Source: Agapanthus africanus (taxonomy: Eukaryota > Streptophyta > Magnoliopsida > Asparagales > Amaryllidaceae). Taken from it: DNA of 64,000 nucleotides. Shown piece by piece: positions 1 to 12,627 of this stretch. Location: NCBI GenBank assembly GCA_030015575.1, contig JASDDO010000016.1:66275396-66339395 (forward strand), given 5' to 3'. The notes under the pieces were generated by a model. The model did not search any database. It saw nothing but the letters and a program-made list of their open reading frames with translations, and was not told the origin of the DNA. The first letter of the stretch is position 1; every line of letters starts with the position of its first letter. A program made the position numbers and the translations under genes.

Positions 1-1399
1 TGGTCAAATGGTCAATGCAATTATCCATCATATAATTATCCCTAATAGGACTAGTAAACAATGTCTCCGACTCATAATGGTTTTGACCGAACAAATTGCC
101 AAACCCCTAATGAGGCACCTCCTCCTTCATCACTCCTCAAAACTATGCATACACACCCGCATCCGTATTCCGTAGAATGCGAATGCACTGAAGACAAAAC
201 AAATCCATTCGTGCAATACTAGTATCCGGCTTAAACCAAAACCCACTAGTATTGCCTGCCCGAACAACATACGCACACAAGTGTACGAAAGTGATCGCAG
301 CCCTGCCGTAAAACCATACGGCCTCTACACGTTTCGCTCACTACAGGGAAACTCTCTGTGTGGGACTCTAAAGACTCGACACTACGCTGGAAGTGGGTCT
401 AACCACAGACCGCAAGCGGCACTAGCTGTACGTAACGGTCCCTAGGTAGATGTCGATAAGAAGGCCGATGAGGTAAACCCATCCGAACTCCTACTGAGCC
501 TGTATGTGACAATCTCCGTACAGTCCGGTCTGTTCATCTGATACATCGCATGGCAGGCCTAGGGGGTGGCGAATGTCAGTCCCCTAATAGCGGTACAAGT
601 CGTGTCGTAGTGTAGCCCAAAACACCCTGAGATAACATTGGAAACCTACCGGTATATCTCGCTTGCCCTGGCCAGGGACTACTCATGTAATGGCTCTCCT
701 AGACACAACGCGATGTCAACACCCAATACCGGGAGAGACGAATCCTGTCTAACCTTCACTGCCTCCAAGTACTTCGGGACTGCACCCAACTACTACCTGT
801 TTGCACGACTCCTTTGAGCCGTGGTACGGTAGTAATCTAAGTACAGTGGGAACACACTCGAGGCGAAGTGACAGTGTCAAGTGAGCGGACTAAGCTGTAC
901 TCATGTCACCTGGGAACTGATAATTGACGATAGGTATAATACCATCCATCAGTTCCCGACGAGTCATGTCCAGTGTACTCATAACCTAACGAGCACCCGC
1001 ATACAATCTCCAGTACGACATACTGATGGCTGTGGGACAGACCACCTCCCGTGCTGGGATGAGAAGCGTATACGCTAGTCTACTCCGGAGTATCGATGCC
1101 CTGTCTCGATAGTCCTACTAGGGACCTGTATAAGGATGTGCTTATAGATTACCAAGCCCCCACAAGTATGACTGCCATCACAACGCTGGTAATCAAGCAA
1201 AGATCCTAAGGGCTCTACTAATATGTATAAGCGATATGCTAAAAGAAACGCATGCACATATAGAAGTAGAAACAAACCAATTAGCATACTACCATTTTGA
1301 GCAAGATTGTTTATACAACTGTGAATATCCCAAGCTTCTATTAAGTAATATACAATCTAGTATGATACAGTAATAGCCTCTAGGGCATATACACTAACA
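1..1399 (-). mobile_element. Copia family II LTR (II-4), cut by the window edge
   Basis: Reads on the minus strand as the start of a family II Copia LTR: its right end, on the minus strand, begins TGTTAGTGTATATGCCCTAG. The same sequence, clearly diverged, is found in the LTRs of the young element at 26110-27511 and 34170-35574. It abuts Gypsy integrase sequence at 1400 with no polypurine tract between. It is therefore either a 5' LTR whose element extends left of the window, or a solo LTR. About 1.4 of an expected 2.0 kb is visible. Short open frames inside it are not genes. Confidence 0.85.
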
Positions 1400-1404
1400 C
1401 CAGT

Positions 1405-2205
1405 TTACCAGCCGACTATGGCAGAGGCTTCAGGAGGCTTTGGGCACTCGCTTGAGTTTCAGCACAGCATTTCATCCGCAGAACGATGGCCAGTCAGAGC
1501 GGACCATTCAGACTCTCGAGGACATGCTCCTAGCGTGTGTTTTATACTTTGGTGGTAGCTGGGATCATCATTTACCCTTGGTGGAGTTCTCCTACAACAA
1601 CAGCTTCCAGGACACTATTCAGATGACACCTTTCGAGGCTTTGTATGGAAGGAGATGTAGATCGTCCGTCTGTTGGACAGAGCTCAGTGAGAGCAGTATT
1701 TTAGGGCCACAGATCGTACAGGAGACGACCGAGAAGATACAGCTGATTTGAGACAGGATGAGGATAGCTCAGAGCAGGCAGAAATCGTATGCTGACAGGC
1801 ACCGCCGCAGATTAGAGTTCGCGGTGGGTGATCACGTTTTTCTGAAGGTCTCTCCAATGAAGGGAGTGATGAGGTTTTGACGGAAGGGGAAGCTTAGCCC
1901 CAGATTTGTGGGTCCCTTTGAGATCCTCGAGTGTGTCGGCGCAATTGCATATCGTTTGGCTCTTCCACCCAACTTTTCAGATGTTCACCCCGTCTTCCAC
2001 GTGTCGATGCTACGCAGATATCTTCATGACCCTTCCCACATGATCCAGCATCAGATAGTTCAGCTTGAGCCCGACCTTTCGTTCACCGTGCAGCCAGTAG
2101 AGATATTGGATCGGCAGGTAAAGAAACTTCGATCTAAGGTCCTGCCGTCGGTGAAGGTTCTTTGGCGCAGTCCGAATGGTGATGAGATCAATTGGGAGGC
2201 CAAGG
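1405..2205 (+). pseudogene. Gypsy integrase C-terminal part with chromodomain-like tail (RLG-1 pol relic)
   Basis: Translated segments match the end of plant chromovirus pol. The distal integrase core is seen as FHPQNDGQSERTIQTLEDML, the region around FSYNNSFQDTIQMTPFEALYG follows, then the GPFEILECVGAIAYRLALP module and the HPVFHVSMLRRYL motif, and finally the chromodomain-like tail VEILDRQ...KVLWRS. Earlier pol domains are not present in the window. The stretch carries a few breaks. The Copia I-1 insertion at 2206 separates it from its last codons, which are seen after 14827. Confidence 0.85.
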
Positions 2206-2741
2206 TGTTAGTTATATGTATGCCCTAGAGGCCATTACTATACATAGGTTGTATATTGTAGTGGATGCTTGGACATATATAGGGAGGACTTTCTTGCTCG
2301 ATATGATAGTATGCTATCTGGTTACTCTTTACCTTAACGTGTACACTGATTGTCTCTCTGTTACATGTTGGTAAAGCCCTTAAGATGTGTACTTGACTAC
2401 CTGGACTATGATACGGATCATACTAGTGGGGACATGGTAGTCTATAAGTACATCCTTCAAGGTCCCTACTCTTTGGTGTATCGAGACAGGGCATCGATAT
2501 ACAAGAGTAGACTAGCGTATACCTTCTCGATACATATAGATGGGCGATGGATGATCCCATATCCATTGGTGTTTGACATCAGACATGATATACGGATGAT
2601 CAGTGGAGACTGGGTACACTGGACGGACTCGCCGAGAACTCCCAGATGGTATTATACCTTACGTCAGATGGCAGTTCTCTGGTGACACTAGTATAGGTTA
2701 GTCTGTTGACCCGAGATCGTCATAGAGTCTTGTGTTATTCC

Positions 2742-4947
2742 TTATATGTATGCCCTAGAGGCCATTACTGTACATTGGATGTATATTGTAGTGGATGCTG
2801 GGACATATATAGGAAGGACTTTCTTGCTCGACATGATAGTACGCTATCTGGTTGCTCTTTATCTTAACATGTATACTTTCTGTCTCTCTGATTACATGTT
2901 GATAAAGCCCTTAGGATGTATACTCGACTTCCAGGACTATGATGCAGATCATACTAGTGGGCCCTGGGTAGTCAATGAGTACATCCTTCATTGTTCCTAG
3001 TCGATGGAATATCGAGACGGGGCATCGATATTCCAGAGTAGACTAGCGCATATCTTCTCGACCCATGCGATGGGCGATGGATGATCCCATATCCATTGGT
3101 GTTTGACATCGAAGATGGTATGCGGGTGCTCAGTGGAGACTGGGTACACTGAACGGACTCGCCGAGAACTCCCAGATGGTATTATACCTCACGTCAGATG
3201 GCAGTTCTCTGGTGACACTGGTACAGCTTAGTCTGTTGACCCGAGATCGTCATAGAGTCTTGTGTGTCTCCCACTGTGCTTTGATTTCCACCCTACCACG
3301 GCTCTACTGAGTTGTGCAAACAGGTGGTTTTTGGGTACATTCCCGATTCACATGGAGGCAATGAGCGATAGGAGGGGATTCGTCTCTCCCGGTATTGGGG
3401 GTTAATGTTGTGCTATGCTCGACTGGCCATAACAGGAAATCCCTGGCCAGGGTTGCAGTGATATACTGGTAAGAGTTATCAGTAGTTTCACGAATGTTAT
3501 GGACCTCAAGTCGGCATGACTTATCGAGCTATTGGTGTCTGACGTTTAACACCCCTAGGCGAGATATGCGACATATCAGACGAACAGACCGGACTATACG
3601 GTAAGTGTTACTGGTTGGATTCGCAGGAGTGTGAGCGGGCTTGCTCGTCGATCTTCTGATCGCTCAATACCCGGGTGGCCGTTACGTTTAGCAGACCGCT
3701 TGCGGCTTGTGGGTGTTTGATATGATCATCATCCGCTGCCGGCGTATTGACGAGTCTTTAGAGTCCTACACAGAGGTTTCCTGGCTCAAGCGAAACGAAA
3801 TAGGAGCGCATATAAGATATGTGCGGGACCGAGAATAATGCGTGTATGTGATACCGTATTCCATTCTCGCGATGAATGTATCGATTGGTTATATGCGATG
3901 TAACCTAGTTATCGAATCAAGGATTGATTCGATAAGCCGATACATAGGATACTAGTCGGTTTATATGCGATATGACCGGATCGTTAAATCAAATATTGAT
4001 TTAATGTATAATTTTATATTTGATATATCACTTTGCATTAACTAGTATTGGTTGACTTTAAAAGGATTTTCTCACTTGAATTGTGCAAGTTGTATATGTG
4101 ATATATTTCTTTGTGCACATGATTGTATCATGTTTGATGATACATTCTTGTTTGGTTTTGTGTAAAGTATTAAACCATGGTTAGTTAGTGATTAGGGTTT
4201 CATCTTATTCATTTATCTTTTTATTTTATTTATTTCAAAAGAAAAAGATAAAGATAAATGAATGGTTGAATCTTTTGTTTTTAGTTGAAGTTTCTTGAAA
4301 CTTTGACTAAGTCATTCTTTTGTCCTTTTGCTTAACCCTAACCATTTAACTAACCTAAGTTAATTCTCTACACTTAACTATAGTTGAAGTCATGATAAGT
4401 ATTGATTTAATTATCTCATTTTTAATTAACTTATCATATCTTCTTCTTCTTCTTCTTCATCTTCTTAAAAATGAAGAAAGCTTGCTACTCCAATGGCAAG
4501 TCATGAAATCTAGTGAGAAATCCAAAACTAAAGTTTACCCACTTCCTATTTCTTCATCCTCTACCTCTTGCCAAGTAGTATAGGGTGTTTCCTTCACAAG
4601 TTTTTCCGACTTGGTGAAGTTGGAGCTTGTTCTAGCGATGCCTCGACGTAGATCATCTTCGGCATCGAACCGACGATCAAGCCCGCCCATTCTTCGATGA
4701 TGCCGACGCTAGAGCCCAAGACATGATTTGGACAGCGAGGGGACTTCATTGCGGAGCCGTGGAGGTGGTGGACCGGATCTACAAAGGTTGTATATCCGTT
4801 CCCTTAGTTAAAATGTTAACTAGTTTGCTTATTTCGCCTAAATATCTAGTAAACGATCCGTAGTCAGGTTTGTAGACACCCGTAAAATTTGATTTGTGCA
4901 TGTTTGATCACTTGTGAGACTTCACTAGAGTGCCTAGGAACCCTTCA
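2742..4947 (+). repeat. Solo family I Copia LTR nested in the 5' LTR of I-1
   Basis: A second LTR of the same family inside the first. It runs from the TTATATGTATGCCC start region to CCCTTCA. The five bases ATTCC stand directly before it (2737-2741) and after it (4948-4952), as expected of a target duplication. The host LTR resumes exactly at the duplicated bases. No internal region or second LTR is present, so this is a solo LTR left by recombination between the two LTRs of a former element. Confidence 0.9.
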
Positions 4948-6081
4948 ATTCCCACTGTGCTTTGATTTCCACCTTACCCCGTCCAAGAGGGCGAGCAAAA
5001 TGGTGGTTTTTGGGTACAGTCCCGAGTCACGTGGAGGCAATGAGCGATAGGAGGGGTTTCGTCTCTCCCGGTATTGGGGGTTGATGTTGCGCTCTGCTCG
5101 ATTGGCCATAACAGGGAAGTCCCTGGCCAGGGCTGGTTTAGAGATATACTGGTAAGTGTTACCGGTAGTTTCTCGACCCGTTATGAGCTTCATATCGGCA
5201 TGACTTATCGGTTATTGGGGTCTGACGTTTACCACCCCTAGACTTGATATGCAACATATCAGACGAGGAGACCGGACTGTACGGTAGTGTCACTGTCAGG
5301 CTTTTTGCAAGAATTGGAGCGGGCTTGCTTGCTGATCTTCTGATCGCTCAATACCCGGGTAGCCGTTACGTCCATCTAGTACCGCTGATGGCTTGTGGGT
5401 GCTTGATATGATCATCACCTACTGCCGGCGTATTGACGAGTCTTTAGAGTCCTACATAGAGGTTTTAGTGGCACAGGCAAAACGAAATAGGAGCGCATAT
5501 GTGATATGTGCGGGAGCGAGAATAATGCGTGTATGTGATACCATATTCTATTCTCGCGATGTTTGTATCGATCGGTTATATGCGATATAACCAAGTTATC
5601 GAATCAAGGGTTGATTCGATAAGTCGATACATTGGATGTTAGTCGGTTATATGTGATATAACCGGATTATTAAGTCAAGTGTTCATTTAATAGTTTAGTG
5701 TATAATTGTATATATGATATACTAATTTACATTAACTAACATTGGTTCACTTAAGCATTTGTTTTTCTCACTTATGCACAAGTTAATATATATGTGATAT
5801 ATATTTATTTGTGTTCTTTTTTGTATCATATTCGTTGATACAAATATCATGGATGTATAAGACTTATACCATACTTATTATAGTATTAGGTTTTTATATT
5901 TAAAGTAATTCTAAAATTAGTGGATAATGGGTTCAAATTCATGAAGCTTCATGAAGCTTATGTTGCATGGACTTAGTCCACTAGTTTTGTTTTACTTAAG
6001 ATATTAGTTAACCTAACCACTATAATTAGCCATGGTAATGTCTCTACATGAGTTAGTATTTGATACTCACTCACCATGGTT

Positions 6082-6083
<2 letters not shown>

Positions 6084-6113
<30 letters not shown>
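6084..6113 (+). repeat. (CT)n microsatellite in the 5' LTR of I-1
   Basis: About 15 CT units. The equivalent place in the 3' LTR (about 14297-14308) has far fewer, so the tract changed length after insertion. Confidence 0.95.
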
Positions 6114-6115
<2 letters not shown>

Positions 6116-6633
6116 ATTAGTTTCATATTCATTTTGAGCTCATCTTCTTCCTCCTTGATTTTCTTTCTAGGGTTTGAAAAAGAGAGAGGACGAAAGTGAG
6201 AAAAGTAATTCTAAAGTGTACCCATTTCCTATTTCATCATCCTCTACTAGACTAGCACTTTAGTTTAGGGTGTTTGCTTCACTAATTCTCTAGTTAGTGA
6301 AGTAGAAGCTTGAGTCCGTATTCCCTCGACATAGATCATATTCGGCCTCGAAGACTTTAAGCAATACCGTTGCAATTTTCTCATAGAGCCGTCCGAGAGT
6401 CCGGGAGTTCGATGATCGCAGCGAAGGTACTACTTCAAGGAGCTTAAGAAGTGAAGGACCGATCTACAAAGGTTGTATTTCCTATTCACTTAGTGTTAAA
6501 GCGTTTAACTTGTTCGTTTTCGCCTAATAGCCTAGCAAAGATCTTGTTTAGGATTATTCGGCATGGCTAAAATTTTAATCCGGCATGGTTGATGCCTTGT
6601 AGAACCATCTTAGAGTGCCTAGTAACCCTACAG

Positions 6634-6646
6634 TGGAATCAGAGCC
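6634..6646 (+). promoter_or_regulatory. Primer-binding site of Copia I-1
   Basis: TGGAATCAGAGCC begins two bases after the LTR end. It is the initiator-Met tRNA complement seen as TGGTATCAGAGCC in the other elements here, and would prime minus-strand DNA synthesis. Confidence 0.85.
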
Positions 6647-6828
6647 TAGCTAGAGCATTAGGCGATGCGTTTACGAAGTTAAAACCCCGATCGAACCCGG
6701 AAACGTCACTTTAAACCCCTCTGTGTACATTTTTTAAAAACTGGGTTTTTTCTGAATTAAAAATACCTAAAAAAATCTGCAGGGAATTATAAGAATTACC
6801 ACAAAATACGAGCCCATAATTCCGTACA

Positions 6829-6880
6829 GCCGCCGCGGAACCGCGGTCGCACCCCACTTCAGGTGGCGGTTCCGCTGCCG
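6829..6880 (+). other. GC-rich double palindrome in the leader of I-1
   Basis: CCGCGG-AA-CCGCGG at 6833-6846, then a small CCAC/GTGG hairpin, then a second palindrome-like block GGCGGTTCCGC. It stands about 190 nt after the primer-binding site, the same place as in I-2, II-1 and II-2. Confidence 0.7.
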
Positions 6881-9041
6881 TAAAAGAGAATTGTGAGCAG
6901 TATTTTGTGCAGTAACCTCCGTAGCTATTCCTATATATTTCTGGGTATTTTTAAATCTGACTCAAGTGTTGAGTAATCTGGGGTTTATTTTGTATTCGTC
7001 ATTTCGATCGGAAAATTTAATTTCGCTGTGTTTTCCGGATATTTAGAAACTATTAAAATGTTCGAACGGATATCAATAACTTGTTTTTTCCCGACCCAGA
7101 AAATTTCCAAGTGTTGGATTTTTCCGTTGTTTAAGAACGTCTAAATCGTGCAAGTTACGCGATGGACCCTCTAGAAGACAACAAACCCTAACTCGATTAT
7201 GCGACTGTCTTGAACTAGCTTTTGAACCTTAGGGTTTAGGGCAGTACGGCGTGCCACATGTGAGGCGTTGGCTTGACCCTTCTTCGGCTGGACCATTGGT
7301 ACTGTGGCATGTGATGGATGTTTTTAAACTCCCCTCAAGTGTTGAGAAATATTTAGGAAAACTTGGGTGTTTGATCATTCGATTGGAAAGTTTAACATTG
7401 TCTATTTAACTGGAACGTGATACAATATTTGGAATCCATAAGTAGTTATGAGATAACTAATTTGAATGTTATAAACATAGCAGTTTAGTCTCAAATGATC
7501 GGTTGCCACGGAATTTTGATGCGATCAAAAGTCCGTCGCAATCACGTAGCGTACGCGGATACTCACCGGGTAAACTTAATAGATTACCATGCCCCATAGC
7601 CCCGACCAAGTGACTGTAAGAGATCCCCATAGCCAAAAGCATCCGTTCGGGTGCTCGCAGCAGCGGTGTTCCGCCTTAGTGCACTTCGTCGACGGCATCC
7701 GGGGGTGCGGCCGTCTAGTAAAGTTTGCGACGAGCATTCGATCAGTATATCGGGAATCTTGTTGAATTGCCCGACTAGATATTGAAAAGTGTTTTCGACA
7801 TAGAGACTAAAATGCGGGGTTTATAACTGCTAGGCATGCGATGTCTAAGGATGGTTGCGGATTCCCACTGTTGTAGTTTTACACTTTCTTTTCTGCGACC
7901 GTAAGTGTAGTATGTAGTTGTATCGCCGGTTTTCGTCGCTATATGTCGACGACAATCGTTGTATGCATACTTACTTACGTTGATGACATGTGATGTTATG
8001 TGTTGCTGGATATATTATATTGGATCGTCGCGTTCTGAATAGCCGGGGGTTTTATGTGAGATGAGAGTTTTTATTTTCATTCATTTAAATTAATTGTATG
8101 TAATATTCTTATATTAGGGCACTTCCGGGATGAGGTTGCTGTCACCATTTGTATATTATTTACTTTTCCGCACAAGGTTAGACCCAAGGAGGAGAGCAGA
8201 AGTAACCGGGTTCTAGAGTTCAGTGGGAGACCAACTCGAGGAGTCGAGTCCAGGTCTCCTAACCCTAGAATTAGAAGGGTTGCTTGCCACTCTCGTAGGG
8301 GTCTAGGGGTGTGGGTTTGGCTATTCATCGCGACCGTAGAATCCGTGTTTTATAGAGGCTCAAAATAAAACACGGACGTCCTAGTATATCTAATATTTCA
8401 TATGTTTTTTCTGCTGCGATATCTGTGATGTGATCATTTGATATGCTGTGATGGATACTGTATATAGTATATATGATATATTATATAAATGTTACTTATG
8501 TTTTACACCCGCGATAGCCCTGCCCCACTCTGCCGTTAGTTACCTAACCTAACGGTGCACGAGGGGATATCGAGGCGAATGCGGATGGCATAAGTGTACG
8601 TCGTATTTATCTGTGATGTTTAGGTGACTTAATTTATGGGACTTCATTAATATGATTAATGAAAGAAAAGAAACCTAAAAGATGTTGTGGAATCGAATTT
8701 TTAAAAACAGGTAGCTACAGTTCTTGCTTTGCATAGCGGTGTTCCTTGTAGAACATCCCGCACCTTATTCGATAAGGAAAGGGCCGAGATCCTTTCACCA
8801 GGAGTGACCCCTTTAGCAATAACTGGCAGATGCTACAACACTCGGTTTGTCTTTTGATTACTTTTCTAGTTCTTGCTTTGCACAGTGATATATATGATAT
8901 ATCCTGCACCTCATTCGACGAGGAAAGAGCCGAGATCCCTTCACCGGGAGTGACCTCTTTAGCGAAACTGGTAAAAGCCTCAAAAACACTCTATTTTAAA
9001 ATCATTTGATCCTACAACGATATCAAGTTCATTACGCAATA

Positions 9042-9310
9042 GGTTTTCAGAAAAACCTGTCGTGGCCCTCCGTCATTTCAGATAAGTCCTGCTTAGTATT
9101 CGTGCTGCGTTTGTTGACCTTGTCAAGGCGCAGTGTGCGGTAGCTGACCAGTATTTGTCTGCTTATGCATATGATGCAGATTGAATTATGGTAGTCGTAT
9201 GGCCTTGTTGACCTTGTCAAGGGTCGTGCGGGTGGGTTTAATTCAATCAAGAAATGACGGGTTGAACTTGACTTGCGGTCTATGGTTTGTTGACCTTGTC
9301 AAGGTCATAG
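9042..9310 (+). other. Hairpin module in the leader of I-1 (one lead hairpin and three TTGAC hairpins)
   Basis: Lead hairpin GGTTTT/AAAACC at 9042-9057, then the conserved word CCCTCCGTCATTT, then three hairpins with the core TTGTTGACCTTGTCAAGG at 9109-9128, 9203-9222 and 9286-9304. The outer stems are CTGCG/CGCAG for copy 1, GTATGGC/GTCGTGC (with G-T pairs) for copy 2 and CTATG/CATAG for copy 3. All three cores are identical within this element. Confidence 0.75.
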
Positions 9311-9755
9311 ATCGTTTGGGGCAAAATATTATCGGGAATTTAAAGTGTTGAAATTTGCAATGAGATTGCATACCTTCTATGAGATAGTTGGATCCCGATA
9401 CCCACTGCGAGTAATTGTTACTCCTGGGAGAGTTTTACACATTACAATTAGCCGATCAAGTAGGTGTCTTGAAAGGTGTCAACGGGGTTACACCTCTGGG
9501 AAAACGAAGTTTACATTAATTAGGTCCGTGCGAAAGCACGGGGAACCTCCCTCAAAGTACCGACACTGGCCTGGCTGAAAGATTGGCGAACTTGTAGCAT
9601 GTAATTAATCCCGGCTAGTCTTTCCTTTTAGGGTTTGAAGGAAGATTTGATAAAAACAGTGGGAGCCATCCTGATTAGATAAAATTATAACCAATCTGAT
9701 CTTGTAAGAGCGCACGCAGAGTGTTTTCTTCTCTCTCTCTCTCCAGGTAGCGACC

Positions 9756-12600
9756 ATGTCACGCCTTAATCCAGATAATAATACGAATGTATTGACCGAA
9801 CCTGCTTGTTATACTGTGCTAGTGGAACGTTGGTCCCGCTCCAACTTATAATTATTATAAGACAGAGCAGGAAATAGGGGATTACCAGAATTCCCATGCC
9901 GCCCAAACGAAGAAAGTGCATACTGATGCATCTTCTTCGGGTGTATTCATTACCGAGGACTGTTTCTGAATGTCCTTTACGTCCTGGGTATGAGATACCG
10001 GATCAGGATCCCACATATGTAATATGTTACATGGGCTACAGAAAGGTAGAGAACTGAGAACGGGTGATAAGTTTCATGAGACAGAAAACGGTGCAAATAT
10101 TGCAGCCAAGTCTATTGGTCACTGTCACCCGGTCTTACAAGAATACATTGATTCCGAACGAATGTTATTAGACGCCTAACCTGATATACAACATCATATC
10201 AGTCTCTTTATAAGTAAAGAAGGATATAATTTTGTATTGTTGGATTATGTTTTGAACATTTCCTATATCAAGAGTTGATCGGTTCAGGCACGTTATCTAA
10301 AAGCATTGATGTTCTAAATCAAACTACAGTTCTTAGTATACAGAACACATACAAGAGGAAGAGTTCAGAAATGAACGAATCCTTCTTGAGGTATTGTACA
10401 CTAGGTCATATCAATGCGACCCAACTGGCTGAAGTTACATTTAGATGCATATTTAAATTAGTTTGAATTTACATCTTGTGAAACTTGCCGGTCATGTCAC
10501 AAAGATAAGATGACCATAGCTCTGTTTATTGGAAACAGAGAAAGAGTTGGTGAACTCTTGGGATAATACATGTTGATGTATGAAGGTCCCCTGTCTACAC
10601 ATGACAAGACCGGTTCTTTGTACTTCATTACATTCTCTGATGATCTCTCAAGATTCATACATATGTTCCTGTTGAAACACAAGTCTGAAGCTTTTGAGAT
10701 ATTCATAGAATATAAGTTAGAAAGTAGAGAACCTAAATGGGTATAAGTATTATGTCCTTCGATGTGATCAAGGAGGAGAATACTTGAGCACGGAATTCCT
10801 GGATTATTCTAAAGGAGAATAAGATTCTCTCTCAGCATTACACCTCCGTATACACCACAGCACGTCGGTGTATCGGGGCGGAGCAATCACACCCTATGTG
10901 ATAAGGTGTTCTCTATGATGAGTATTACTGAGTTACCTATTTCCTTTTGGGAGTTATGCACTGGAGAAGTTGCATACCTATTGAATAGGGTTCCGATCAG
11001 ATCAGTTGCCTACCACTTCTTATGAGATATGGAAAGGGAAGAGCTCATATCTTAAGTTTGTTAAGATTTGGGGTTGTCCAGCCTATGTCTAAAAGCATAA
11101 TCCGGACAAGCTCGAGGCAAAGTCAGTTCTGTAGAAGTTTGTTGGATATCCCAAGTATTCGTAAGGGAATATCTTCTACCAAACCGAGGAACAAAAGATG
11201 TTTTGTTTCTCAACATGCCACCTTTGTGAAAGGGAATTTCTTGTGAAGAAATTAGTGGACATGAGGTAGAACTGGAAAGATTTCCAGCTATACAAACTGC
11301 AGCTGATGATTTGGTAGAACCAAAGGATTCAATAGCAACCAACGAACCTCAGCCTCTCCGACGATCTAGTAGGGTTTCTCACCCACCCGAGAGATACTTT
11401 GGTTTCTCTATGACAGTGGGAGCGAGGATTGCATCATGAGATGATGACCCAACTAGTTCCGAGCTGGCCATCAGGAGTGAGACTCTGTAAGAATGGATGG
11501 ATGCTTAATGATCTGAGATGGAATTCTTATACACCAACAAAGTATGGACTTTGGTTGCCTTATCTGAAGGGTTAAATCCCCATCAGGAGCAAGTATATCT
11601 TGAGAAGATTACTTGGTGTACATGGAAAAGTTGAGACTTTCAAAGCTATGCTTAAGTCCATCCAGATTCTACTTGCCACGGCTACATACCATGACTACGA
11701 TATCTGGCGGTTGGGTGTCATGACTGCTTTTCTAAAAAATGATTTGGAAGAGAGAGTCTATAAGTACACAGCCAGAGGGCTTCGTAGTCAGTGGGAGCAG
11801 CGGAAATGTGTGTAAGATGTTTTATGTGATATAGCAGGCATCACGGAGTTGGAACATCTGTTTTGATGAGTTAGTCAAAGAGTTTGACATCATCAAAATG
11901 GTAGATGAACCTTGTATATACAAAAAGATAGTAAGGTGTATGGTGGTGATCCTCATAGAGTACATGGATGACATACTCTTGATGGGGAAGGAGTTTCCTA
12001 TGCCACGCTCGGTCAATCTCCGCTTATCACAATGATTCTCCATATAGGATCAAAGTGATACCTACTAAATCCTGGGTTTTGGATCTATGAGATAGATCTA
12101 ACTGGATGTTAGGATTCTCACTAGTTGTAGTGAGATGGTATCAATTGATCCTGGGGAGAATCACTGGAAAGGTTCCAGGGTGATAAGGACGACTGAATGT
12201 TAGTCACAGGCATTGTTTTTACCCTCAGTAAAGGGACAGTATGTTGGAAGAGTTCCAAGCTAGACACCATGTCATACTAGACGATAAAGGCTGGATACAT
12301 CGTTACCAAAGATGCTACCAAAGAGGCATTCTGGGTGTATATTAGTTCATGAGATGAACTTCGTTCCTTCCATTGTGTGACAATGGATTTTTGTCTTATG
12401 CCAAAGAACTCCCGTCCCATCAGTGATCCAGACATATTCTAAGGCAGTATCACTTGATCATGGAGATGGTTGATCTCCAGGGGATCGATGTAAGGAGAGT
12501 AGACTAAGAGGACAACACGGCGGATCCACTCACGAAGGCTGTTTCCCAGAGAGAGACTATTATGGGATGGTTGAGTATGAGATACTACAACCACTGTTAT
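9756..12600 (+). pseudogene. Copia pol relic of I-1 (protease to RNase H), no Gag recognised
   Basis: Homologous along its length to the pol region of I-2 (35580-38589) and of the whole element II-1. It begins with the family I stub (related to MDVLTEPACYTVLGN in I-2), then protease-, integrase-, reverse transcriptase- and RNase H-like stretches. Decay is heavy, with many breaks. There is no Gag or zinc knuckle. Confidence 0.85.
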
Positions 12601-12614
12601 CAGATGGCCCTAGT

Positions 12615-12627
12615 GCAAGTGGGAGAT
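12615..12627 (+). promoter_or_regulatory. Polypurine tract of Copia I-1
   Basis: GCAAGTGGGAGAT directly before the 3' LTR. The same tract precedes the 3' LTRs of I-2, I-3, II-1 and II-3. Confidence 0.85.

Larger units (their letters stand above)
2206..6632 (+). repeat. 5' LTR of Copia I-1, split by a solo LTR
   Basis: Starts TGTTAGTTATATGTATGCCC and ends CCCTACA, matching the 3' copy at 12628-14827. A second family I LTR occupies 2742-4947 inside it; without that insert the LTR is about 2.2 kb. It contains a CT microsatellite at 6084-6113, much shorter in the 3' copy, and the family I array of short inverted repeats with 3-base centres (about 5500-5800). Confidence 0.92.
6647..9755 (+). other. 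Long structured leader of Copia I-1
   Basis: About 3.1 kb separate the primer-binding site from the coding remains, with no supportable gene. Landmarks shared with I-2, I-3, II-1 and II-2 are: a GC-rich paired palindrome (6829-6880); a CCGTTAG/CTAACGG hairpin (8533-8555); a GGTTTT/AAAACC hairpin (9042-9057); three hairpins with the TTGAC core (9100-9310); a GAAA-tetraloop hairpin (9526-9541); and a CT-rich tract ending in CAG at 9746 just before the start region. A block of about 150 bp beginning AGTTCTTGCTTTGCA is tandemly duplicated (about 8719-8867 and 8868-9000). No Gag coding is recognised. Confidence 0.75.

Noticed and set aside
8077-8328. 83-residue frame in the leader of I-1
   Set aside because: The region is conserved in all leaders, but the frame is not kept in the others.
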